Below, in pieces: positions 16,423-27,732 of a DNA stretch of 64,000 nucleotides. The position numbers and the translations under genes are program-made. The DNA lies in NCBI RefSeq assembly GCF_005960665.1, contig NZ_CP040676.1, positions 444,501-508,500 of the forward strand, in the 5' to 3' direction. The stretch is from Exiguobacterium mexicanum. Lineage in GTDB: Bacteria > Bacillota > Bacilli > Exiguobacteriales > Exiguobacteriaceae. The notes under the pieces are model-generated. The model had not been told where the DNA came from. It did no database searches and worked only from the letters and a program-made list of their open reading frames with translations. Positions within the stretch are counted from its first letter, which is position 1. The number at the start of each line of letters is the position of its first letter.

Positions 16423-17349
16423 TTACTGAATCAACAGTCCATCATTTGTCTCTGTTAATGAGAAGAACGTCGGGCGCTCCATCCCATGTGGTGTGTCTGG
16501 AGAATGAGTGCAAAGCATCAGTTCGCCTGAGAACGTACGGAACAGGCTACAGTGCCCGGCATCTTTATCGAGGAAGAGCGTCTCGTCCTCTTCCCAAGGC
16601 CCGAAAATCGAACCTGATTTGGAGCGGACGACGGCGACCGTATAGCCGCCGGCACCACCGGTCACATCGGCATTGGCGTAACTCGACCAGAACATGAGCA
16701 AGTCACCGTTCGTTGCTTGATAGAAAAACGGGGCATCGGTCAGATAGCCTTCTTTCTGGATGCGTGGGTCGCTGAACTTTCGAATCCACGATTGATGGCC
16801 GGCACGAACAATCGGAAACGGTTTGCCAATCGGACGTCCATGATCAAGTTCGATCCCCTTGATTTCCCCGTAGTATTGCTGGGTCCATTCGTGGCAGTAG
16901 ACGAGGAAACGTCGTCCGTCTTCCTCGTAGAATGTCCCGTCGAGCGCCTCCTCGTCTGGAGGGGTCGTCGCTTCGTTATAAAGCGGGCGATACGGTCCGC
17001 CGGGATGGTCGGCCCGCAAAATCGTCGTGCCCCGATGGACACCGATCCCGCCTTTGCATGTCGCAAGCATCCAATAACTGTCGTCGACGTGATGAACCTC
17101 AGGCGCCCAGTAATGACGAACCCCCCAATATCCGGCAGGAGGAGTGAACGCAAGGTAAGGGCCGGTCCAGTCTTCGAGATTCGGACTGGTGTATACATAG
17201 AAGCCGGGCTCGACGTCGCCGATGCCGTCGGCGAACGTCGTCCCGAATAAGTAATATGTTTCTGTCGATTCATCCGAAAAAACGAACGGATCGCGCATAT
17301 GAAGATCCGTCCGTTTCACGGTTTGAATCGGAAGATGTGTCGTTTGCAT
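16423..17349 (-). CDS. Cytoplasmic GH43-like glycosidase
   Basis: 308 residues from the ATG at 17349, favoured by GTGAGG 8 nt upstream over an ATG 6 nt earlier. There is no signal peptide. Propeller motifs: catalytic Asp in HMRDPFVF, WAPEVHHVDDSYWML, the second Asp in EALDGTFYEEDG, and YLTDAPFFYQATNGDLLMFW where most GH43 enzymes have their general acid Glu (EGP). Here that position reads TDAP; related GH43 proteins with TDGPF exist as far as I recall, so this may be a subgroup feature. Likely substrates are imported arabino- or galacto-oligosaccharides. It lies 10 nt from the end of the upstream permease gene and is the first enzyme gene after the transporter. Confidence 0.8.
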   Translation of the reverse strand: MQTTHLPIQTVKRTDLHMRDPFVFSDESTETYYLFGTTFADGIGDVEPGFYVYTSPNLEDWTGPYLAFTPPAGYWGVRHYWAPEVHHVDDSYWMLATCKGGIGVHRGTTILRADHPGGPYRPLYNEATTPPDEEALDGTFYEEDGRRFLVYCHEWTQQYYGEIKGIELDHGRPIGKPFPIVRAGHQSWIRKFSDPRIQKEGYLTDAPFFYQATNGDLLMFWSSYANADVTGGAGGYTVAVVRSKSGSIFGPWEEDETLFLDKDAGHCSLFRTFSGELMLCTHSPDTPHGMERPTFFSLTETNDGLLIQ

Positions 17350-17359
17350 CAACATCGCC

Positions 17360-18190
17360 TCACTTGATTCCAGAATTGGTGACGCCTTTGACGAAGTATT
17401 TGTTCGCCCAGAGGAAGATGATAAGTGCCGGCACCGTCGCGACGACGGTCGAGGCCATCATGGCAGCCGGATTCACGAAGTTTGAGCCTTGGACGAGTGT
17501 GGCGACCCCGAGCGTGAGCGTCTTCATCTCATCGCTGTTCGTGACGAGTGACGGCCAGAGAAAGTCGTTGTAGATGGCGAGGAATGTGACCACTCCAAGC
17601 GTCGTGACGACCGGTTTGATTGAAGGGAAGATGACCTTCGTCAAGACCTGCCACTGTGAGGCGCCATCGAGATAAGCCGCTTCTTCGAGCTCTTTTGGAA
17701 ACGAGCGCAAGAAGTTGTAAATCAAGAACACGCCAAGCGTCCCGGCCGAATAAGGCAAGATGAGCGGTGCATACGTATCGAGCAAGTCCGCGCTCTTGAA
17801 CAGATAGAAGGCGGGGAACAGTGTGACGATTCCCGGGACGGTCAAAGCGACGACGACGATACCGAGAATGACTTTCTTCCCCGGGATATCGAGACGGGCC
17901 AGCGCGTAGGCGGCGAGGACGTCGACGAAGATGACGAGCACTGTCCCGATTAATGTAACGATGGCCGTGTTGATCGTCCATTGGACCATGTTCGAGTCGG
18001 CCGAAGCCGAGAAGATGCTGGCGTAGTTTTCAAGTGTCCATTGACGCGGGAACAGTGAGGCACTCGCAAGCGATTCACTCAGCGTCTTAAAGGACGTGAA
18101 CACCATCCAGACGAGCGGGAAGAGAAAGAGCACGGCGAGTACAGAGGCGACCGCAACAAGAATCCCTGATTTGATACGTTTCTGTCTCAT
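17360..18190 (-). CDS. Carbohydrate ABC transporter permease (MalG-type)
   Basis: 276 residues with six hydrophobic segments. The EAA loop, EEAAYLDGASQWQVLTKVIF, near residue 190 is the contact site for the ATPase. It belongs to the CUT1 class, which imports oligosaccharides. The start codon overlaps the stop of the partner permease (ATGA at 18187-18190), so the two are translated together. No ATPase gene is in the operon; CUT1 systems in Bacilli often share an MsmX-type ATPase encoded elsewhere. Confidence 0.93.
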   Translation of the reverse strand: MRQKRIKSGILVAVASVLAVLFLFPLVWMVFTSFKTLSESLASASLFPRQWTLENYASIFSASADSNMVQWTINTAIVTLIGTVLVIFVDVLAAYALARLDIPGKKVILGIVVVALTVPGIVTLFPAFYLFKSADLLDTYAPLILPYSAGTLGVFLIYNFLRSFPKELEEAAYLDGASQWQVLTKVIFPSIKPVVTTLGVVTFLAIYNDFLWPSLVTNSDEMKTLTLGVATLVQGSNFVNPAAMMASTVVATVPALIIFLWANKYFVKGVTNSGIK

Positions 18191-19206
18191 GTGATTTTTC
18201 GCTCCTTTTTGTCGATTGTAGCAGCTGGGTGCTGATTGACGTTCGTCGGTCCGGCATTGACGGCCCGTTTCAAACGTTTCCGTTCTTTGCGACTCGGTTT
18301 CGCGAGGTCGTCTTTGTCGCTCTTATACGAGATCCAATATTGGATGCCGGTGATGAGCATCATGATGACTCCCATGAGGAGCGCCATCGCCGATCCGACC
18401 CCGAGCTGGTTGTTGCCGAAGACGGTCGTGTTGATGCCCATGATGAGTGAACTCGTCGACTGTTCCGGTCCGCCTCGTGTGATGAGGAGTGATTGTCCAT
18501 ATAAGTTGAACGAGGCGATGACCGTCGTGATCATGACGAAAATCGAGATGTTTCGAATCTCTGGTAATGTGATGAAACGGAACTTGTTCCAAGCCGACGC
18601 CCCGTCCAAGTCAGCGGCCTCGTAGAGCGTGCCGTCGACCTCGTCGAGCGCGTTGACGAATAACAACATGTTGAAGCCGATCGTCCACCAGATGGTCGCG
18701 ATGACGATGACGAGCCAGGCATACGGTTGATCACCCGTCCAGTTGATTGGCGACGAGATGAGTCCGGCCTTCATCAAAATATTGTTGATGTATCCACCGT
18801 TCGCGCCGAAGAGCCACAAGTAGATGGCCGATACGGCGGTGACGGAGATTGAGTATGACAAGAAAAAGACGGTCCGGAAGAACGTCTTCAATTTTTTCGG
18901 TAAGTGCTCGATCAATAGGGCGAGGCCGAGACTGATCAAGATGAGCGGCGGTACGCTCAGCACGATGAACATGAGGGTGTTTTTGAGCGAGGTCATGAAC
19001 GTTCGATTATAAATCGTATCGGGTGTCAAGATGTCGACGTAGTTTTTTAAGCCGATGAAGCCGTTGTTTCCGACCGACAACCGGAAGTCATGAAGACTGA
19101 TCCAGATGCCGTATAAGAGCGGGATTAACCAAAAGACTAGGAAGCTTACCAGGAATGGGACAACGAAGATGAACCCAAGCCATTTTGATTTGTTCGTCAT
19201 ATGCAC
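18187..19206 (-). CDS. Carbohydrate ABC transporter permease (MalF-type)
   Basis: 339 residues starting at GTG 19206, which has GGAGGG 8 nt upstream; a nearby ATG at 19200 is too far from that site. About six membrane segments, with the EAA loop YEAADLDGASAWNKFRFITL. After the last helix a basic, polar tail of about 35 residues follows (KPSRKERKRLKRAVNAGPTN), longer than in typical MalF-type permeases; its role is unknown. It forms the heterodimeric channel with the product of 17360-18190. A stable hairpin separates it from the binding-protein gene. Confidence 0.92.
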   Translation of the reverse strand: MHMTNKSKWLGFIFVVPFLVSFLVFWLIPLLYGIWISLHDFRLSVGNNGFIGLKNYVDILTPDTIYNRTFMTSLKNTLMFIVLSVPPLILISLGLALLIEHLPKKLKTFFRTVFFLSYSISVTAVSAIYLWLFGANGGYINNILMKAGLISSPINWTGDQPYAWLVIVIATIWWTIGFNMLLFVNALDEVDGTLYEAADLDGASAWNKFRFITLPEIRNISIFVMITTVIASFNLYGQSLLITRGGPEQSTSSLIMGINTTVFGNNQLGVGSAMALLMGVIMMLITGIQYWISYKSDKDDLAKPSRKERKRLKRAVNAGPTNVNQHPAATIDKKERKIT

Positions 19207-19231
19207 GGGGAAGACCCTCCTTCATAAGAAA

Positions 19232-19255
19232 TCAGTGCAGGATACCCTGCACTGA
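19232..19255 (-). promoter_or_regulatory. Intercistronic hairpin between binding protein and permeases
   Basis: TCAGTGCAGG (19232-19241) and CCTGCACTGA (19246-19255) form a perfect 10-bp stem. A weak T-rich tract follows on the minus strand. Such hairpins after a binding-protein gene usually protect its mRNA or reduce read-through, so that the binding protein is made in excess over the permeases. Confidence 0.75.
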
Positions 19256-19271
19256 CCTCGTGTCCTTCAGC

Positions 19272-20528
19272 TTATTGAGTATCTGCGATCTGTTTAGCGG
19301 CTTTCGTCGCTTTTTCAAGCTCACTCATGAGCGCATCTTTTGTAAGATTTGGTTCACTCGTCAACTTCGTGAAGACGACTTCGTTCATGTAACGCATTTG
19401 CTCATCGAATTGATAGACGCGCGGTGCGGCCACATACGTGTCGAGCTGTTTTTGGTTCTTCGCAGCCAACTCGTATTTCTCTGGGTCTTCCGTGATCAAG
19501 TCGAGTGTCGCAAGGTGTGACGGTGTCTGGCCAGATTCAGCCCAGTTCGCCAAGTTCTCCGGTGTGTACAAGTACTTCAAGAACTCAGAGATGCCATCTT
19601 TCACTTCTTCGTCTTCGACTGAAGCAGCGACCGAGATCGTATGGGCGTTACCTGTCGTGGCTGCCGTTTCGAAGAGTGTCGGCATGGCACCGATACCGAG
19701 GTTGTCCGCATACTTCTCTTTCACGGCTTGGTAGTACCAAGGGCCGGTCATCGTGACGGCTGTTTGTTTGGCACCTTCATCTGCTGACTTCATGAACGCC
19801 TGGAACTCACCGTCGAGGCCGAGTTTTTCAGGGGACGTATTGTCTTTGAAGACCATGTCATGATATTGCATGAGCGCATCAGCATAGTCGCTTTGCGTGA
19901 AGTCGAGATACCCGTCTTTTGCGAGGTCGATACCGTTTTGTGCGGCCGCGGCTGTGAAGTAGAACGTCGTCAAGCCGGTCGATGGGAGACCGAACGCATA
20001 GAGGTTCTCGTTCTCGCTTTGAAGCGTTTCGCCGAGTGCTTTCAATTGCTCGTAGTCCGTCGGAGCCTCGCTGACGAGTTCTTCGTTATAGAACATCGTG
20101 AGCGGGTGAATGTCGAGCGGTACCCCGAATAGTTTGTCTTCGACCGTACCCGACTGGATACCTGCCGCGTTAAAGTCGTCCTCTGCAAGTCCGGCTGTTT
20201 CCATATAAGGACCGGCGTCTTGAATCAACTGGTCTTTTTGATATGTTTCAAGGCTCGTCTCATGGATGACGACCAAATCGTAATTCCCTGATTTGAATTT
20301 CGTATAGTGATCCTTCTCTTGCGACTGAACGACCTCGAACTCGTCCTGGCTAGAGTTGAACCCGTCCACGATTTTTGTCATGAAGGCACCGTCCCCGCCG
20401 GTGAAACCGTTGATGAACTTGATTTGTGTTTTCCCGCTATCACTTGAAGAGTCGCCCCCGCTACAAGCTGCGAGCGAAAATACCAACAACCCCGTTGAAG
20501 CCGCAGCTCCAATTTTTTTCATGTTCAT
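19272..20528 (-). CDS. Carbohydrate ABC transporter substrate-binding lipoprotein
   Basis: 418 residues. The N-terminus MNMKKIGAAASTGLLVFSL ends in the lipobox LAAC followed by SGGDSSSDSG, a typical lipoprotein signal and flexible linker, so it is anchored outside the membrane. The body fits family 1 extracellular solute-binding proteins (LFGVPLDIHPLTMFYNEELV, then a hinge and AMTGPWYYQAVKEKYADNL-like segment). The ligand should be an oligosaccharide; the adjoining GH2 and GH43 genes and the divergent gal operon suggest galactose- or arabinose-containing oligomers. It is the first gene of the minus-strand operon, preceded by a strong GGAGG and a perfect cre site. Confidence 0.92.
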   Translation of the reverse strand: MNMKKIGAAASTGLLVFSLAACSGGDSSSDSGKTQIKFINGFTGGDGAFMTKIVDGFNSSQDEFEVVQSQEKDHYTKFKSGNYDLVVIHETSLETYQKDQLIQDAGPYMETAGLAEDDFNAAGIQSGTVEDKLFGVPLDIHPLTMFYNEELVSEAPTDYEQLKALGETLQSENENLYAFGLPSTGLTTFYFTAAAAQNGIDLAKDGYLDFTQSDYADALMQYHDMVFKDNTSPEKLGLDGEFQAFMKSADEGAKQTAVTMTGPWYYQAVKEKYADNLGIGAMPTLFETAATTGNAHTISVAASVEDEEVKDGISEFLKYLYTPENLANWAESGQTPSHLATLDLITEDPEKYELAAKNQKQLDTYVAAPRVYQFDEQMRYMNEVVFTKLTSEPNLTKDALMSELEKATKAAKQIADTQ

Positions 20529-20550
20529 ATGAATCCTCCTCCAATAATGG

Positions 20551-20564
20551 TGTAACCGCTTTCA
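20551..20564 (-). promoter_or_regulatory. cre (CcpA) site upstream of the ABC importer operon
   Basis: TGTAACCGCTTTCA fits the cre consensus TGWAANCGNTNWCA at every position. It lies 23 nt before the start of the binding-protein gene, where bound CcpA would block elongation or initiation under glucose. A LacI-family regulator such as the GalR encoded at 25530-26516 could also use this kind of site. Confidence 0.8.
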
Positions 20565-20747
20565 AATAAAACTTAACGAATTTTAATGAATAATGCAACA
20601 TATTTTTTACTAAAAAAATTAACTACTATTTTTATTTAATTTAATAACATCATTAATTTAATTCCAATTAGATAAGTTATGTCGAAATATAAATCGCTAC
20701 ACCCGTGCTAAATAGCGATTTATTCACGAATAATTAGTAAAATTACA

Positions 20748-20776
20748 TTGACTTTTAGTAAAATAATGACGAGAAT
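20748..20776 (+). promoter_or_regulatory. Probable promoter of the gal operon
   Basis: TTGACT at 20748-20753 and GAGAAT at 20771-20776 with 17-nt spacing fit a SigA promoter (good -35, moderate -10). An operator-like site begins 7 nt after the -10. The rest of the 290-nt divergent region is AT-rich with no gene. Confidence 0.6.
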
Positions 20777-20783
20777 GGAGTTG

Positions 20784-20797
20784 TGAAAGCGTTTACT
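20784..20797 (+). promoter_or_regulatory. cre/LacI-type operator at the gal operon start site
   Basis: TGAAAGCGTTTACT (from 20784) matches the cre consensus at 13 of 14 positions and lies at the expected transcription start of galK. It may be bound by CcpA, by GalR, or by both. Confidence 0.7.
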
Positions 20798-20819
20798 CAA
20801 TCGTCCGAGGAGGATTACT

Positions 20820-22004
20820 ATGAATCAAAAACAAATGATGGCGTCGTATAAAAGAACGTTCGAGACAGAGCCGACGCATCTCTTTTTCGCACCAGGTCGA
20901 ATCAATTTAATCGGTGAGCACACGGACTACAACGGGGGGCACGTGTTTCCGGCTGCCATTACGTTCGGGACGTATGTCTTGATGCGTAAGCGCGACGACG
21001 ACGTCGTCCGCCTCTATTCAGAAAATTTCCCTGAAGTAGGCGTGATTGAACGGCGATTGGGAGATTTGGCATTCCGGGAGGAAGACGACTGGACGAACTA
21101 TCCGAAAGCGATGCTTCATTTGTTGCAGGAGCAAACTCAGAACATCACAACGGGCGTCGACATGTGGTTTTTCGGAAATATCCCGAACGGTGCCGGACTT
21201 TCTTCATCCGCGTCCATCGAATTGGCGACGGCGTTTGGATTGAATCGGATGTATCAACTTGGGCTTGAACCACTCGAACTCGTCAAATTGGGGCAACGGG
21301 CTGAGAACGAGTACATCGGTGTCAACAGTGGGATTATGGATCAATTCGCCATCGGTATGGGCAAGCAAGGTCACGCGATGCTACTCGACTGCGACACGCT
21401 CGAATGTGAATATGCGCCAATCGACTTGGATGGTCTGTCGATTGTCATCATGAATACGAACAAACGCCGTGAGTTGGCCGACTCGAAATACAATGAGCGT
21501 CGGGCCGAATGTGAGATGGCGCTCGAAAAATTGCAAGTGGCGTTATCGATTCAGTCGCTCGGTGATGTGACACCTGAGACGTTCGAGTCGCATATCTCCT
21601 TTCTTCAAGATGAGACGCTCGTCAAACGGGCCCGGCACGCCGTATATGAAAACGATCGAACACTTAAGGCGCTCGTGGCGTTAAAAGAGAATCGGCTCGA
21701 AGAGTTCGGTCGGCTTATGAATGCCTCGCACGTCTCGCTTCGAGATGACTATGAAGTGACGGGAAAAGAATTGGACACGCTCGTTGAGGCCGCCTGGTCG
21801 AACGGGGCCATCGGAGCCCGGATGACCGGTGCCGGTTTTGGAGGGTGTGCCATCGCACTCGTCCGCGATGAGGCGATCGATTCGTTTCGTCAGGCAGTGG
21901 CCGAACGGTATTCGGCAGTAGTCGGGTACGCCCCGACGTTCTATGTGGCTTCCATTGGTGAAGGCGCGCACGAAATCAAGCTTGGCATGAAGGAGGAAGT
22001 GTGA
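20820..22004 (+). CDS. galK: Galactokinase
   Basis: 394-residue GHMP kinase that phosphorylates galactose to galactose-1-phosphate with ATP in the cytoplasm. The galactokinase signature GRINLIGEHTDYNGGHVFP is at residues about 27-45, the phosphate-binding loop NGAGLSSSASIE near 125, and the C-terminal GHMP motif RMTGAGFGGCAIAL near 340. Full normal length. GGAGGA precedes the ATG. First gene of a tightly packed Leloir operon (galK-galE-galT-galM-galR); its stop overlaps the galE start. Confidence 0.97.
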   Translation: MNQKQMMASYKRTFETEPTHLFFAPGRINLIGEHTDYNGGHVFPAAITFGTYVLMRKRDDDVVRLYSENFPEVGVIERRLGDLAFREEDDWTNYPKAMLHLLQEQTQNITTGVDMWFFGNIPNGAGLSSSASIELATAFGLNRMYQLGLEPLELVKLGQRAENEYIGVNSGIMDQFAIGMGKQGHAMLLDCDTLECEYAPIDLDGLSIVIMNTNKRRELADSKYNERRAECEMALEKLQVALSIQSLGDVTPETFESHISFLQDETLVKRARHAVYENDRTLKALVALKENRLEEFGRLMNASHVSLRDDYEVTGKELDTLVEAAWSNGAIGARMTGAGFGGCAIALVRDEAIDSFRQAVAERYSAVVGYAPTFYVASIGEGAHEIKLGMKEEV

Positions 22005-23005
22005 TGACAACGTTAGTCGTTGGTGGGGCCGGTTATATCGGATCTCACGCTGTGTATCAATTGATAGACCGTGGAGAGGATGTCGTTGTGATTGATAGTC
22101 TGGAAACAGGGCATCGCGAGGCTCTTCATCCGCAGGCACGATTTTATAAAGGGGACATCCGCGACCGTTCATTCTTGAACGACGTGTTCGCGACAGAAAC
22201 GATTGATCAAGTCGTCCATTTCGCTGCAAACTCGCTTGTTGGCGAGTCGATGACCAATCCACTCAAATACTATGACAATAACGTTCACGGAACGCAGTGC
22301 TTGCTTGAAGCGATGGTGGCTAACGATGTGTTACGAATCGTATTCTCATCGACGGCCGCGACATATGGTGAGCAAGACGTGATGCCGATCACAGAAGATA
22401 CAGAGACGAGGCCGACGTCGACCTATGGGGAGACAAAGCTCGCGATGGAGCGAATGATTCATTGGACAGAGGTAGCCCATGGATTGCGATTCGTCTCGCT
22501 CCGCTACTTCAACGTGGCCGGTGCGCGAGCAGGTGGTGTCATCGGTGAGGATCACCACCCAGAGACGCATTTGCTACCACTCGTTCTGCAAGTCGCGAAT
22601 GGTCAACGTGAGTCCATCTCGATTTTTGGGACGGATTATCCGACGGTAGATGGGACATGCATCCGGGATTACATTCACGTGGAGGACTTGATTCAGGCGC
22701 ACGTCTTGGCGCTCGACTATTTGACAGAAGGCGGGGCGAGCGAGGTGTTTAACCTCGGTTCGAACAACGGTTTCTCCGTCCAAGAGATCATTGAAGAAGC
22801 GCGGGCCGTCACAGGGCACTCAATACCGGCCGTAGAACAAGAGCGTCGGGCAGGTGACCCGCCTCGTCTGATCGCGTCCTCGGCGAAAGCAAAACGCATC
22901 CTCGGATGGGAACCATCGCGCACTGACGTGAAACGGATCATCCAAGACGCTTGGGATTGGCACCGGGCAAATCCGAACGGCTATAAGGGAGGCGTGACGT
23001 CTTGA
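22004..23005 (+). CDS. galE: UDP-glucose 4-epimerase
   Basis: 333 residues from the ATG at 22004, chosen because GGAGG (21992-21996) lies 7 nt upstream. The extended SDR has GGAGYIGSH at the N-terminus, the Ser/Thr of VFSSTAATYG, the catalytic pair in TYGETKLAMERM (YxxxK intact), and RYFNVAGA. It interconverts UDP-galactose and UDP-glucose, completing galactose breakdown and also supplying UDP-Gal for polysaccharide synthesis. It overlaps galK and galT by one base or so at each end, implying coupled translation. Confidence 0.97.
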   Translation: MTTLVVGGAGYIGSHAVYQLIDRGEDVVVIDSLETGHREALHPQARFYKGDIRDRSFLNDVFATETIDQVVHFAANSLVGESMTNPLKYYDNNVHGTQCLLEAMVANDVLRIVFSSTAATYGEQDVMPITEDTETRPTSTYGETKLAMERMIHWTEVAHGLRFVSLRYFNVAGARAGGVIGEDHHPETHLLPLVLQVANGQRESISIFGTDYPTVDGTCIRDYIHVEDLIQAHVLALDYLTEGGASEVFNLGSNNGFSVQEIIEEARAVTGHSIPAVEQERRAGDPPRLIASSAKAKRILGWEPSRTDVKRIIQDAWDWHRANPNGYKGGVTS

Positions 23006-24487
23006 TGAATACGTATATCGAAGGATTGATTGACGAGGCGAAGCGTCAAGAGTTGATCACGAGTCGTGACGTCGTCTATTGTCGCAACCGCCTATTCGAG
23101 TTATTAGGAGTCACATGGGCTGACGTCTCACGCACCGATGGGACGATTCCTGAGCTATTGAATCACATCACAGAGGAAGCGGTTCGTCAGAACTTGATTG
23201 AGGATTTCTTAGAAACAAAAGAGATTTTAGTTGCGAAAGTGATGGATGTATTTTTACCAAAACCGTCTGATTTAGAGTATGTGTTCCAACTGAAATATTT
23301 CGACGAGCCAAAAAAAGCGACTGGTTATTTCTATCACTTGTCTCAAGCATCGAACTATATCCAGACGGCACGGATCGCAAAAAACATCTCGTATCAAGTC
23401 GCGACATCGTACGGAGAACTCGATATCACCATCAACATGTCAAAGCCGGAGAAAGATCCAGCTGAAATTGCACGTCAAAAATTGTTGCAACCGACTGCAG
23501 GAGCGGGCGACTATCCGAAGTGTCTTTTATGCGTCGAGAATGAGGGCTACGCTGGGCGATTGGACCATCCAGCACGTACGAATCACCGCGTCGTCCCAAT
23601 TCGTTTGGGTGGTCAACCATGGTATTTCCAATACTCGCCCTATGTCTATTACAACGAACATTGCATCTTGTTGTCGGAAGAGCACCGGGATATGGTCATC
23701 GATGAAGGCGCATTCGAGCGCTTATTGGATTTCGTCGACAAGTTCCCACATTATTTCGCCGGATCGAACGCTGACTTGCCGATTGTCGGAGGATCTATCT
23801 TGTCGCATGACCATTATCAAGGAGGGCGCTACGATTTTGCGATGGCCCGGGCCGAAGAATTATTCTCTCTTGAACTCAAAGCGTTCCCATCGATTGAAGC
23901 GACGTATTTAAAATGGCCTTTATCGGTCATCCGTCTGCGAGGGATGGAGAAAGAGCAATTGATTGAAGCGGCTACGCTCGTACTCGCACATTGGCGGGTG
24001 TATTCGGATGAGGTGCTCGATATTCTCGCCGTCACCGATCAACCGCATAATACCATCACGCCGATTGCACGCCGTCGGGGTGATGCTTTCGAACTTGATC
24101 TCGTATTACGGAACAATCGGACGACCGAAGAGCATCCGATGGGGCTGTTCCATCCGCATGAGGATGTCCATCACATTAAACGAGAGAACATCGGATTGAT
24201 TGAAGTGATGGGACTCGCGGTCTTACCGGCAAGGTTAAAAGCAGAGTTACGGGAAGTCATCCACTATGTGGAAGGACGTCCGGCAACGATTGAACTGATG
24301 CATCAGGCGTGGGCGGATTCACTGAAACAAATAGCTACGCATGATGTCGAGACACTCGTTTACGAACAAGTCGGTCAGAAGTTCTTGAAAGGCTTAGAGG
24401 ATTGCGGCGTGTATAAACAAGATGAGATTGGATACGATGGCGTCAAACGTTTCATCGATTCGATGCACACACAAGGAGGATTACAGG

Positions 24488-26516
<2,029 letters not shown>

Positions 26517-26524
26517 GCGTTTGA

Positions 26525-26552
26525 ACCGCCACGGGATTGTGGCGGTTTTTTT
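26525..26552 (+). terminator. Terminator of the gal operon
   Basis: ACCGCCAC/GTGGCGGT stem with a 6-nt loop followed by a run of T, starting 9 nt after galR. Confidence 0.92.
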
Positions 26553-26625
26553 GATGGGATTATTCAACGGGAAGGGAGGGAACAAGTAGCATAGTTGAAA
26601 TTCTAATCAAAGTAGGTGAGCCAGT

Positions 26626-27588
26626 TTGAGAGAAGCAACGATTGAAAACAAGAACGGCATGCGGCTGTCGGCCATTTCATATGGGTGTGCCATGACCGAA
26701 TTGACGGCACCGGACCGTGACGGCAACATGGACTCCGTCATCTTGAAGTACGGCAGTCCCGAGCAATATCTTGAGAACCCGGTCTATCTCGGTTCCGTCG
26801 TCGGACGGATTGCCGGACGGATTCGCAACGCGGAGATTGATGGCGTGGCCTTGACCCCAAGCGAGGCCCCGCATCATATCCACGGCGGAGACGACGGCAT
26901 CACGTTCCGGCATTGGGACATGGACGCTGAAGGACAGGCGATTACGTTTACTTATTTAAGTCCGGATGGGGAAGAAGGCTATCCCGGCAACGTCACGTTC
27001 AAAGTGTTGTATGAGCTGACGGACGACAATGAGCTCGTGGTCACGATGACGGCTGCGACGGACAAACGGACGTGGGTCAACTTGAACCATCATAACTATT
27101 TCAATCTCGGCGGACGGCCGACGATTCATGATCATGTGTTGACGTTACCATCCGACCACGTCGCACGACTCGATGACGAATCGCTGCCGACGGGCGAATT
27201 GCTTGAGGTAGAGGCGACACCGTTCGATTTTCGGGACGGGAAGTCAGTCGGTGAGGCGATTACGTCAGAGGACGAGGCGATTGCGAAAGCTGGTGGCCTC
27301 GATCATCCGTTCATCTTGAAAGATGGGACGACGCGATTGCATGACCCGGTGAGCGGACGCGTCATGGATGTTGAGACGAATCAACCGGTCATGGTCGTCT
27401 ATACGGCGAACTTCCTCAGTGAAGAGACACCGGTGACGCTCGAGGGGCGACAGAAGCATAGCGCTATCTGTCTCGAAGCTCAAGCGTTTCCGGACGCACC
27501 GAATCATCCAGACATCGCCACATCGATTGAACTGAAACCGGGTGAGTTGTATCACTCGCGGACGATGTATCGGTTTGGGGTGGTGTAA
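26626..27588 (+). CDS. Second aldose 1-epimerase-like protein
   Basis: 320 residues starting at TTG 26626 with AGGTGAG upstream. Galactose mutarotase family: VVGRIAGRIRNAEI, PHHIHGGDDGITF, the catalytic His in VNLNHHNYFNLGG, and AICLEAQAFPDAPN near the end. It has its own unit between the gal operon terminator and a bidirectional terminator. Compared with the galM at 24488-25513 it is more GC-rich and clearly diverged, so it is not a recent duplicate. It may act on another aldose or oligosaccharide end such as arabinose. Confidence 0.9.
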   Translation: MREATIENKNGMRLSAISYGCAMTELTAPDRDGNMDSVILKYGSPEQYLENPVYLGSVVGRIAGRIRNAEIDGVALTPSEAPHHIHGGDDGITFRHWDMDAEGQAITFTYLSPDGEEGYPGNVTFKVLYELTDDNELVVTMTAATDKRTWVNLNHHNYFNLGGRPTIHDHVLTLPSDHVARLDDESLPTGELLEVEATPFDFRDGKSVGEAITSEDEAIAKAGGLDHPFILKDGTTRLHDPVSGRVMDVETNQPVMVVYTANFLSEETPVTLEGRQKHSAICLEAQAFPDAPNHPDIATSIELKPGELYHSRTMYRFGVV

Positions 27589-27593
27589 CGAAC

Positions 27594-27644
27594 AAAAGTA
27601 GAACAAATCCCAGCCTTAAACTGTCGGGCTGTTGTTCTACTTTT
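27594..27644. terminator. Bidirectional terminator between second galM and wzy-like gene
   Basis: AAAAGTAGAACAA (27594-27606) pairs with TTGTTCTACTTTT (27632-27644). T runs on both strands serve the convergent genes on either side. Confidence 0.88.
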
Positions 27645-27732
27645 GGTTACCTGAATTAGCGTTTTTATTGATATGATTTTGAACACTTTTCAATTTCTGT
27701 GTGTAGTGAGTTTTTGACTGATGTCGCTAAAG

